A stretch of 34,678 nt of DNA from NCBI GenBank assembly GCA_021781615.1, contig JAJXWM010000016.1, positions 1 through 34,678 on the forward strand. The letters are read 5' to 3'. The translations under genes and the position numbers were made by a program. Below are positions 1-7,366 of this stretch, piece by piece. The notes beneath the pieces were generated by a model. The model was given only the letters and a program-made list of their open reading frames with translations, was not told the origin of the DNA and did not search any database. Origin of the DNA: Pseudomonadota bacterium (GTDB lineage: Bacteria; Pseudomonadota; Gammaproteobacteria; UBA9339). The first letter of the stretch is position 1. Each line of letters starts with the position of its first letter.

Positions 1-292
1 TTGTAAGGGTATATTTTGGATATGTCTACTAAAAAAACTAAATTCAAGTTAGGTGAAGTTGACAATAATCTTAGGTCTCTTTTTCTTTAACTTACAACTC
101 GTTCTGTATTATCACCAAGGTTTCGTTATTATCCTAAAAAATAGTCCTAAAAAAAATAGTTGCAACCGTAGCAAGAGTCATTATATTAATGGTTAGTAGA
201 TTGTGACTGCTGTTTTTAGGATTGTAAATTATGCTGAATTTTGAGCAAAAATTTGACAGTATACAAAATAAAATTTATCACGAAGAGGCGCT

Positions 293-637
293 ATGACAGA
301 CTGTATCTTTTGTAAAATCGCAAGTGGTATTTTACCAGCAAGCATTATCTATCAAGATGAAAAAATAATCGCCTTTGACGACATCTACCCTAAAGCCCCG
401 ACCCATAAACTAATTATACCACGCAAACATATTGCTACTTTAAATGACTTATCCGCAGAGGACAAAGGATTGATCGATGAGATGACTGCTGTTGCCCAAA
501 AATTGGCAGTAGATCTTAAAATAGATCAAAGTGGCTATCGAGTTTTAATCAATTGCAACCCAGACGGCGGGCAGGTAGTTTATCATTTACATTTACACCT
601 TCTAGGCGGTAAGCGCTTGACGTTTAAAGAGTGGTAA
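293..637 (+). CDS. hinT: HIT-family purine nucleoside phosphoramidase (HinT-like)
   Basis: This 114-residue protein is a histidine-triad hydrolase of the HinT branch, which cleaves AMP-lysine and other nucleoside phosphoramidates in the cytoplasm. The N-terminus has the usual CIFCKIASG start with the two cysteines of the family, followed by the central DDIYPKAPTH segment. Near the C-terminus the active-site motif HLHLHLLGG gives the His-x-His-x-His triad. The length is normal for the family. The ATG at 293 is preceded by GAAGAGG at 281-287, a good ribosome binding site. It is the only plus-strand gene in the left part of the window and stands alone. Family assignment is firm; the physiological substrate is not shown by sequence. 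Confidence 0.93.
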   Translation: MTDCIFCKIASGILPASIIYQDEKIIAFDDIYPKAPTHKLIIPRKHIATLNDLSAEDKGLIDEMTAVAQKLAVDLKIDQSGYRVLINCNPDGGQVVYHLHLHLLGGKRLTFKEW

Positions 638-737
638 AAATAAGTTTTAGTGTAACACGTAATCTCAAATGGCCTCTAAGAAAATGATTTTTAAGGGGTT
701 GTATTGCTTAAAGCTACTTGACAACTCACATAGCAGA

Positions 738-754
738 TATGCCCTTCGGGCGTA
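738..754 (+). terminator. Possible hinT terminator hairpin
   Basis: A 7-bp stem (TATGCCC pairing with GGGCGTA, one G-T pair) closes on a TTC loop and is followed by a T-rich tail (gatttatttt). It lies about 100 bases after the hinT stop. The stem is short, so this is a moderate call. Confidence 0.4.
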
Positions 755-784
755 GATTTATTTTGTGTTAAAAAATCAGTAACC

Positions 785-870
785 ATTCAGCATAATTTTT
801 GAGTAGCGCTTTTTGCTACTTGCAATGATGCTGAATAATTACAAATTATTTTAATTGATTTCGGATTGCA
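785..870. repeat. Structured dispersed repeat, copy 1
   Basis: This segment has nested inverted repeats: an outer 9-bp pair ATTCAGCAT (785-793) with ATGCTGAAT (828-836), and an inner pair AGTAGC/GCTACT around a T-rich loop. A further perfect 7-bp hairpin, AATAATT/AATTATT with an ACA loop, follows at 834-850. The part from the inner stem to 870 is nearly identical, in the same orientation, to 4408-4474. The two copies flank the PPR-protein gene. Confidence 0.85.
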
Positions 871-1074
871 ACAGTCCCTTAAAAAAAGTACTATTAGCAA
901 ATTCTCTGTCTGCCAAAACCCCTGCTATGCAACTTTTGCCAAAATATTGGTATCGCCAATCCCTCATAAGCTACCCCAAGAGTCAAAATATTTATTTTAG
1001 CCTTACCAAAAAACCAGTTAGTTCTATCAATTGCTATATATGCTCTTTATATCTTTAGAAAAGAATAAATGTAT

Positions 1075-4000
1075 CTACTTACTATGCCATGGAGTGAATG
1101 TACTATATAAATAAGCAATCAAAGTTCCTACCATAGTAGTGGTTATCTGATAGGATTGGGTAGGTAAAATTGCAGCAGTAATAGAAAGCCTGTACTCGTG
1201 CCTTAACCTGATGTGATTGGCATTGCCGTTACCCGGTTGCTCTAAGCGTGTTCTTTGCAAAATCTGGGCGTAACCTAAATCATCAAGCCCACTTGGGTTT
1301 TCTGCCGCATATCTAGCGATTCTTTCTAAATTATCAACTGTAAAAGGACCACAGTCTTCTCCATTACCTTCTGGTTGTTGCGGTAAGTGAAGATCAACAA
1401 AATGTAACCTTTCTTCAGGAGCGAGTAACCTTTGCAAGATTGGAATAAAATTTGTTACGTTTGGTTCACGTTCTATTGGTACTCCCCGTGGGTCAATGTA
1501 AATAACTTGTATGGTTCTATTATCAGCTTGTTGTCTAAATACTGCCCCGACCCAGTGGTTACCATGAATATGAATCGGCATAACGACAATCATTCCCGTT
1601 CTTGCATTTCCAACTGCATTATTTATAGCATCTCGCATTAGATCTTCATGTTCTAATATTGCCGCAGCAGGAGCAATTATTACAATGTTTCTTGTGTCGT
1701 TTCCTGTGGGACCTAACAAATTTTCCAAGAGATTAAATATACGAGCATCAGTGTACCAACGATCTGTCTCTGATAAAAAATCGCTGTCAGTTTTTTGTTT
1801 TTTTGCTTGAGGTTGGTCAGATGGATCTATACTTCTGAAACTGAAATTTTTGGCAGCTGGTTCAGCATTAGGTATACTTCTAATTGGTGTTACCACATCA
1901 AAATTAGGTTGTAATACCGAGATACTGTCTCTGGTTGGATCAATAGTCATAGCTATATCTCGCGTATATTTATGAGGCTCAACTATACGGATAATAACTC
2001 TTCCAGGATTATCGGTAGTCTCAAGTCTTAAGACTCCTTCACCATATTTTTTAACTAGTAATTGAATAGCTTTTTTTACAACATTTTTATTACCATGGTT
2101 TCCCCTGCCAATAATAACTACAATCTCATTTTCTCCTTTCTTTATAGCCTCCTCGATTATTAGGAAAGAAGCAATATAAGTCTCACCAAAACTATGCCCA
2201 TGAAAATCATGTGGCACACTTTGGTACCGTTCCTGAAATATTCGCAGCGCCTCTTGAACATTACCAATTTGTATTAATACATTAATGAAGACACCGTAAG
2301 TAATCAAATTGGCTAATACTATGCTTTTTGCTTCTTCAAAAGCTGCTTGGGCTGCAACAAAATTACCAGCATTTCCTGCTGCAGTTATAAAATTATTATA
2401 AGTAACCACATTAGCTAATCCTTCGCTTTTTGCCTCTTCAAAAGCCTTTTGGGCTATAGCAAACTTATCAGCATTCCCTGCTGCTGCTATAAAGCTAGAA
2501 TAAGTAAACACATCAACTAATTTTCTGCTTTTTTTTGCTTCTTCGAAAGCCGCTTGGGCTGTAGCAAAATTATCAGCATTTCCTGCTGCCGTTACAAAGC
2601 TAGCATAAGTGACTGCATTGGCGAATCCTTTGCTTTTTGCTTCTTCAAAAGCTGCTTGGGCTGCAGCAAAATTACCAGCATTCCCTGCTACAGTTATAAA
2701 ACTATTATAAGTAACCACATTAGCTAATCCTTCGCTTTTTGCCTCTTCAAAAGCCGCTTGGGCTGCGGCAAAATCACCAGCTTTTCCTGCTGCAGTTATA
2801 AAACTATTATAAGTAACCACATCAACTAATCTTCTGCTTTTTTTTGCTTCTTCAAAAGCTGCTTGGGCTGCAACAAAATTACCAGCATTTCCTGCTGCAG
2901 TTATAAAGCTAAAATAAGTGACCACATTGGCGAATTTTTTGCTTTTTGCCCCTTCAAAAGCCTTTTGGGCTACAGCAAAATTATCAGCTTTCCCTGCTGC
3001 AATTATAAAACTATTATAAGTAATCACATTAGCTAATCCTTCGCTTTTTGCCTCTTCAAAAGCCGCTTGGGCTGCAGCAAAATTATCAGTATTACTTGCT
3101 GCTGTTATAAAGCTAGAATAAGTAAACTCATCAACTAATCTTCTGCTTCTTTTTGCTTCTTCAAAAGTCGCTTGGGCTGCAGCAAAATTATCAGCATTTC
3201 CTGCTGCCGTTATAAAGCTAGCATAAGTGACCACATTGGCGAATTCTTCGCTTTTTGCCTCTTCAAAAGCCTTTTGGGCTGCAGCAAAATTATCAGTATT
3301 ACCTGCTGCCTTTATAAAGCTAGAATAAGTAAACACATCAACTAATTTTCTGCTTTTTTTTGCTTCTTCAAAAGCCGCTTGGGCCGCAGCAAAATTACCA
3401 GCATTTCCTGCTGCAGTTATAAAGCTAGAATAAGTAAACACATCAACTAATTTTCTGCTTTTTTTTGCTTCTTCAAAAGCCGCTTGGGCTGCAGCAAAAT
3501 TATCAGCATTTCCTGCTGCAGTTATAAAGATAGTATAAGTAACCACATTGGCTAACCTTTCTCTTTCTGCTTCTTCAAAAGCCGCTTGGGCTGCAGCAAA
3601 ATTACCAGCTTTTCCTGCTGCAATTATAAAACTATTATAAATAAATACATTGACTAATCTTTGTCTTTTTGCTTCTTCAAAAGCTGCTTGGGCTGCAGCA
3701 AAATTATCAGCATTTCCTGCTGCAGTTATAAAGCTAGCATAAGTAACCACATTGGCTAATCTTTGTCTTTTTGCTTCTTCAAAAGCCGCTTGGGCTGCAG
3801 CAAAATTACCAGCTTTTCCTGCTGCAGTTATAAAACTATTAAAAGTAACCAGATCGGCTTTTTCACTTCCTACCGCAACATCATATAATTGTTGGGAAAT
3901 GCGGGGAAACCTTTTAATCAGCGCATTAAGTACGTATATATTTATAGCACCCTTTGGTGCCGCCATAACTATTGAAAATATTTGGTCATCTGAAAACCGT

Positions 4001-4200
4001 GCATCTTTTCTACTTATTTTTAGCATTAAATCCCTAGATAAATCTTGACATTCTTTGTCTCCTAGAGCACGCGTTACTGTATCCACCAGCACTTTTTCTT
4101 CCTCTATAGTCAAGGATCGAGCAGATAAAGACGTACTCAAAAAAACACAACAGATCGATACGATAAAGATTGAGCTAATTAACCTGATTTTAATTTTCAT
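1075..4200 (-). CDS. Exported PPR-repeat protein with Smr-like and Ulp1/C48-like protease domains
   Basis: This 1041-residue protein starts with a signal peptide (about residues 1-27, basic then hydrophobic, ending SLSARS). Residues 117-664 form 16 tandem 33-35-residue pentatricopeptide repeats with the core VVTYNSFITAAGNA. PPR repeats bind single-stranded RNA in organelles and are rare in bacteria. Residues 665-740 resemble an Smr (MutS2 C-terminal) domain, with FHGHSFGE near 667 and GRGNHG at 698-703. A linker contains a basic AKKQK patch at 799-803. Residues 820-960 resemble a C48/Ulp1-type cysteine protease that could act on ubiquitin-like proteins: His882 (HW), Asp903 (IDP), Gln941 or Gln942, and Cys950 in EDCGPF. 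TPR is an alternative name for the repeats, but the TYNSFI signature favours PPR. The gene stands alone between two direct repeats. Role as a host-directed effector is inference. Confidence 0.85.
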   Translation of the reverse strand: MKIKIRLISSIFIVSICCVFLSTSLSARSLTIEEEKVLVDTVTRALGDKECQDLSRDLMLKISRKDARFSDDQIFSIVMAAPKGAINIYVLNALIKRFPRISQQLYDVAVGSEKADLVTFNSFITAAGKAGNFAAAQAAFEEAKRQRLANVVTYASFITAAGNADNFAAAQAAFEEAKRQRLVNVFIYNSFIIAAGKAGNFAAAQAAFEEAERERLANVVTYTIFITAAGNADNFAAAQAAFEEAKKSRKLVDVFTYSSFITAAGNAGNFAAAQAAFEEAKKSRKLVDVFTYSSFIKAAGNTDNFAAAQKAFEEAKSEEFANVVTYASFITAAGNADNFAAAQATFEEAKRSRRLVDEFTYSSFITAASNTDNFAAAQAAFEEAKSEGLANVITYNSFIIAAGKADNFAVAQKAFEGAKSKKFANVVTYFSFITAAGNAGNFVAAQAAFEEAKKSRRLVDVVTYNSFITAAGKAGDFAAAQAAFEEAKSEGLANVVTYNSFITVAGNAGNFAAAQAAFEEAKSKGFANAVTYASFVTAAGNADNFATAQAAFEEAKKSRKLVDVFTYSSFIAAAGNADKFAIAQKAFEEAKSEGLANVVTYNNFITAAGNAGNFVAAQAAFEEAKSIVLANLITYGVFINVLIQIGNVQEALRIFQERYQSVPHDFHGHSFGETYIASFLIIEEAIKKGENEIVVIIGRGNHGNKNVVKKAIQLLVKKYGEGVLRLETTDNPGRVIIRIVEPHKYTRDIAMTIDPTRDSISVLQPNFDVVTPIRSIPNAEPAAKNFSFRSIDPSDQPQAKKQKTDSDFLSETDRWYTDARIFNLLENLLGPTGNDTRNIVIIAPAAAILEHEDLMRDAINNAVGNARTGMIVVMPIHIHGNHWVGAVFRQQADNRTIQVIYIDPRGVPIEREPNVTNFIPILQRLLAPEERLHFVDLHLPQQPEGNGEDCGPFTVDNLERIARYAAENPSGLDDLGYAQILQRTRLEQPGNGNANHIRLRHEYRLSITAAILPTQSYQITTTMVGTLIAYLYSTFTPWHSK
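2209..3852 (-). repeat. Tandem 102-105-bp coding repeats of the PPR array
   Basis: Sixteen consecutive units of 99-105 bp encode the PPR motifs. Many neighbouring units are almost identical at the DNA level, for example the segments around 2700-2860 and 3360-3540. Units of 34 and 35 residues are mixed in an irregular order: the longer form ends in RKLVD or RRLVD, and the shorter form ends in LAN, LVN or FAN. This points to recent expansion by recombination or slippage, not ancient divergence. Confidence 0.85.
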
Positions 4201-4302
4201 ACAGTTTCCAGTTTTTATTAGATTAGACCTCTTTCAAAACTCAGTATTTTGACATAGTACAAGACGCACACGAAGTGAGCAAGCGGAGTTTACTTTTAGG
4301 GA

Positions 4303-4327
4303 GCTGTTGTAATCCCAAATTTCAAAA
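4303..4327 (-). repeat. Possible inverted partial copy of the flanking repeat end
   Basis: Read on the minus strand, this stretch (TTTGGGATTACAACAGCTCC) resembles the right end of repeat copy 1 near 857-880 (TTTCGGATTGCAACAGTCCC). Nearby, at about 4225-4250, lies a GAGGTCT...TTTCAAAACTCAG-type sequence like ends seen in some insertion sequences. Both are short matches judged by eye. Confidence 0.3.
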
Positions 4328-4391
4328 AATAATTTTTTAAAAAACAGCTAGAATTTAAAATTTAGGTGATTTTGTTTTAATGTAGCGATAT

Positions 4392-4474
4392 ATCAGCATC
4401 ACTGCCAGTAGCGTTTTTTGCTACTTGCAATGATGCTGAATAATTACAAATTATTTTAATTGATTTCGGATTGC
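4392..4474. repeat. Structured dispersed repeat, copy 2
   Basis: This copy matches 787-870 in the same orientation. The outer arms are ATCAGCAT and ATGCTGA, the inner stem AGTAGC/GCTACT, and the AATAATT-ACA-AATTATT hairpin is conserved. The left flank up to the inner stem has diverged in the loop, and similarity stops just after CGGATTGCA. It lies between the DUF523 gene stop and the PPR gene start. Confidence 0.85.
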
Positions 4475-4492
4475 ATTAGTCTCGCTCAACAA

Positions 4493-4969
4493 CTAAAGCC
4501 AAGAGCAATCGACCGAATTTTGATACCATTTTTTTGGAAACTCGATTACAGAATCAAGCACATCCTCTTCCGAAATAACTTTAACACCATTTTGCTGTAA
4601 CAACTGGACAAATACCCCATTACCAGAAATTATATTTTTAGTAAAAGTCCCATCATAAATTTTACCCACTCCACACGATGGCGAACGCGCTTTTAAAATA
4701 GCCTCTTTACAACCGAGCAATTGCGCAACTTTTAATCCTTCTTCTGCCCCACGCCGAAAGCTATCGGCAACATCTTTACCGCTGATAGTAACAACTCGAG
4801 CGTTCCTCTGTTCTGCTGGCTCTCGCGGCGTGGTTAAACCCCCAAGTTGTTCTGGACAAACTGGCACCGCTGCACCTGCTGCAACCAAATCGATTACTGC
4901 TTTACATGGCGCGGCCTTACCTTGCCAATTGCATTTTATACCAGCTAAACATGCGCTAACGATTTTCAT
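4493..4969 (-). CDS. DUF523 family protein (YbbK-like)
   Basis: This 158-residue protein matches the DUF523 family across its length. It has SACLAGIKCNWQG near the N-terminus, CPEQLGGLTTPREPAE near residues 38-53, and KARSPSCGVGKIYDGTF near 93-109, followed by the GVFVQLLQQNGVKVISEE ending. The conserved cysteines suggest a metal or iron-sulfur site, but the biochemical role of the family is not established. The start ATG at 4969 has no clear ribosome binding site. It is probably co-oriented with, but separated by 63 bases from, the FMN reductase gene upstream. Confidence 0.88.
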   Translation of the reverse strand: MKIVSACLAGIKCNWQGKAAPCKAVIDLVAAGAAVPVCPEQLGGLTTPREPAEQRNARVVTISGKDVADSFRRGAEEGLKVAQLLGCKEAILKARSPSCGVGKIYDGTFTKNIISGNGVFVQLLQQNGVKVISEEDVLDSVIEFPKKWYQNSVDCSWL

Positions 4970-5032
4970 AAAATATTAGTCATTTTCCATTAAAGATTGC
5001 ACTAATTAATCTCCGCAAAACCTAAAGATATT

Positions 5033-5599
5033 CTATGGGGATTTGGTAAGTACCGAAACAAAACCGGCAAACTCAATAATGCTTTTTGCTAGTCGCTTTT
5101 CTAAATCTTCGCTTTTTAATGAACCCTCATTAGTAAACGCTTCGTAAGCATTAGCTAATGAAAATAAAGGAGGAAAAACATAAGCATTACAACAAGCTTG
5201 CAATATAGTCACTGTTGACAAAAGACCACGATTACCGCCTACTAAAGATGGCGAGGCAGAGCAAAGCATAATCGGATATTTGGCTATTGGCATTGGTCTT
5301 GCGCGTGACACCCAATCTAGCAGGTTCTTCAAAGTACCAGGAGTAGAAAAATTGTACTCGGGTGAAGATATAATTAAACCATCACTATTTTTAAGTCGGG
5401 CAATAAATTCTTGCGCCACAGCTGGCAAACCACTTTTTTCTTCAAGATCTCCGTCATAAGCTGGTGCTAAAAAATTAGCAAAGTCGAGTATTTCAACCGT
5501 AATATCTGTCTTAGAACAAAGTTTAGCTATAAGATTAATCAGTTTTTTATTACAAGAATTTTTTCTTATTGACGCCGCCATGAGTAGAAATTTTGCCAT
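5033..5599 (-). CDS. NAD(P)H-dependent FMN reductase-like flavoprotein
   Basis: This 188-residue protein has a flavodoxin-like fold of the NADPH-dependent FMN reductase family. The N-terminal MAASIRKNSCNKKLI resembles the phosphate-binding loop that holds FMN. The SSPEYNFSTPGTLKNLLDWVSR segment around residues 77-99 is the family signature. It probably transfers electrons from NAD(P)H through FMN to a quinone or other acceptor in the cytoplasm. GAGGG precedes the ATG at 5599 at good spacing. The exact acceptor cannot be read from sequence. Confidence 0.88.
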   Translation of the reverse strand: MAKFLLMAASIRKNSCNKKLINLIAKLCSKTDITVEILDFANFLAPAYDGDLEEKSGLPAVAQEFIARLKNSDGLIISSPEYNFSTPGTLKNLLDWVSRARPMPIAKYPIMLCSASPSLVGGNRGLLSTVTILQACCNAYVFPPLFSLANAYEAFTNEGSLKSEDLEKRLAKSIIEFAGFVSVLTKSP

Positions 5600-5640
5600 A
5601 CAAATCCCTCGTTTATCTTTATATAATTGGTAAAAAATAA

Positions 5641-6375
5641 TTATGCCGGACCCGCAAGAGAAAAATTTCCCTTTTTCAATAAAATTGCTTGGCGAAGTAA
5701 AAAAACATATTTTTTGGCTTCTGGTAGTTCATCAGCGGTGATCAGAGTAAAAAACGCTATGGTAACATACGTAGCACCAACAAAAAACGCGCTCCACTCT
5801 ATCCAACCCCATTTACCTGGAGTGCTCCAAATGGCGTAAAATATAAAACCAAAAATAATTACCTTCAATAATAAACCGCCCTTCTTGTGTATAGCACCTA
5901 ACACCAACAGGTTTTTTTCACCATCCTCAGCAACATCATACTCAAGCATATTTGCTACATAAAGAAGGGAATTGGTTTCATATTTTAGCATGGCGTTAAT
6001 AAATTTACCCTGAGCGGTAACAGAACCAATCTCTCTTTGCAAAAAATAGCTACTATTTTTAAAAATCTTTTTACCAAGACTAATGATAATAGCTACTAAC
6101 ATTGCACTCAAAAACAACAAAAAAAATGCCACGAATATAAACTGCCACATGTTATTAATCCCAGCCTCAGGATAGAAAAACCCAATAACAAAAGATTCGG
6201 TCAACAACATAAGCGATATAAAAATAATAAGATCGATAGCTGGCATCCCAACCAAAAGCACATGGACACGTCCCCAAGCAATCAAACTCTCACCTTTTTT
6301 ATGCCCTTTAATATCAGCAAGAATATTTTCAACCTCTTGCTCATCAATTTGATGACCATGACTATTATTTTGCAT
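5641..6375 (-). CDS. Four-helix membrane protein of unknown function
   Basis: I do not recognise this 244-residue protein. It has a hydrophilic start containing HGHQIDEQEVENIL, then about four membrane segments near residues 38-68, 77-102, 165-190 and 193-218. A cytoplasmic-looking loop of about 60 residues lies between the second and third segments. A GGGAG site precedes the ATG at 6375. It lies 24 bases after the stop of the zeta-like kinase gene and may be co-transcribed with it. No catalytic motif is visible. Confidence 0.8.
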   Translation of the reverse strand: MQNNSHGHQIDEQEVENILADIKGHKKGESLIAWGRVHVLLVGMPAIDLIIFISLMLLTESFVIGFFYPEAGINNMWQFIFVAFFLLFLSAMLVAIIISLGKKIFKNSSYFLQREIGSVTAQGKFINAMLKYETNSLLYVANMLEYDVAEDGEKNLLVLGAIHKKGGLLLKVIIFGFIFYAIWSTPGKWGWIEWSAFFVGATYVTIAFFTLITADELPEAKKYVFLLRQAILLKKGNFSLAGPA

Positions 6376-6399
6376 ATATCACTCCCATGTAAATACTAC

Positions 6400-7350
6400 C
6401 TAAGAATTCATTACTAATAAATCATTAAAACTTGGCAAATTCTTGGAAACGTTTTCTTTACGGAACTCTTCATAAGCATTTTTAAATTTATCAAAACTTT
6501 GATCTGTTTTTTTAAAACCAGAATCTTTAGAATACTCACCAACCATAACCCACCCAAGTGAAAAATCATCCACCCAGAATAATTTAATCTCATCGGCAAA
6601 CTTGAAATATATGGGTAAGTTCTCAAAAAACATTTTCCCTTTATTTTTTACGTCTTCATTAGTAGATTGAACAACCCCCTGTTTAACTTTTCTATTTTCC
6701 ACAGCTCTTTGCCGATTTTCATCGGTAGACCCACATAATAACAGAATGATTTTATACCCCCTTCCTTTAAGTTTTTGATATAAAATAGGCATGTTTTTAT
6801 TGGTAGATGTCGTACCATGAGCAATAGCTAATCCTTCACCATACACGGCATTTAAAAGAGAGTCGGCGATGTAATTTGAAGCACCTCGCCATTTAGTATA
6901 GGCCGCAGTTAAAATACTACTATAATCTGGGTCAGAACTTAACACATAATTATTCAACTCCTGAACATAGGTATTAATCATTAATTTTAATGCCCGTTGA
7001 TCAGGATCGATATAAACAAAGCCTGGGTGATCACGTAAGTAAGCTTCTAAAATAGTACTTTTACCACCACCCGGCCCTCCAGCTGTTGCTACGTAAATCA
7101 ACCGCTGTTGATTTTTTCTTGCTTGCGCTAAACAAAGTTCACGAATATTTCTATAGTCTCTGGCAATAGCTTCCTTTTCAATTGCTGTATATGACGATAA
7201 AAAATTATTTACGATTTCTTCAGGAACCAGAGGGGGGTCACTAAAAAACTTACAGCCTACAACCTTGTCTGCACAATTAGCAGCTAAAATAATTGGCGAC
7301 AACAACATAAAAAACCCTGATACGAACAAAACCTTAATAAAAATCATCAT
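6400..7350 (-). CDS. Exported zeta-toxin-like P-loop kinase
   Basis: The protein has a Walker A motif, GGPGGGKS, at about residues 91-98, then YIDPDQRALK with the acidic residues expected after the second strand. HGTTSTNKNMP and the Arg-rich lid segment ENRQRAVENRKVKQG follow, an arrangement typical of zeta-toxin or UDP-GlcNAc kinase-like proteins. I chose the ATG at 7350: AGGGGG lies nine bases before it, and it clears the stop of the HMG-CoA reductase gene by 16 bases. An upstream in-frame start at 7398 would overlap that gene. From 7350 the protein begins with a signal-peptide-like hydrophobic segment ending LAANCADK. No epsilon-like antitoxin is adjacent. An exported kinase is unusual because the periplasm lacks ATP, so action in another cell is possible. 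Confidence 0.8.
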   Translation of the reverse strand: MMIFIKVLFVSGFFMLLSPIILAANCADKVVGCKFFSDPPLVPEEIVNNFLSSYTAIEKEAIARDYRNIRELCLAQARKNQQRLIYVATAGGPGGGKSTILEAYLRDHPGFVYIDPDQRALKLMINTYVQELNNYVLSSDPDYSSILTAAYTKWRGASNYIADSLLNAVYGEGLAIAHGTTSTNKNMPILYQKLKGRGYKIILLLCGSTDENRQRAVENRKVKQGVVQSTNEDVKNKGKMFFENLPIYFKFADEIKLFWVDDFSLGWVMVGEYSKDSGFKKTDQSFDKFKNAYEEFRKENVSKNLPSFNDLLVMNS

Positions 7351-7366
7351 AAAACCCATCCCCCTA

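Larger units (their letters stand above)
638..1074. other. Non-coding stretch between hinT and the PPR gene
   Basis: These 437 bases hold a possible hinT terminator (738-754) and one copy of a structured repeat (785-870). From 871 to 1074 I see no gene I can support. A 67-codon open frame at 855-1058 has no recognisable family, no good ribosome binding site, and begins inside the repeat. Confidence 0.6.

Noticed and set aside
22-90. 22-codon open frame MSTKKTKFKLGEVDNN...
   Set aside because: It has no ribosome binding site and no recognisable similarity, and is within chance length.
253-258. TTGACA as a -35 box for hinT
   Set aside because: The best -10 at 17 bases (TATCAC) would start transcription at about the ribosome binding site, so it does not fit the start at 293.
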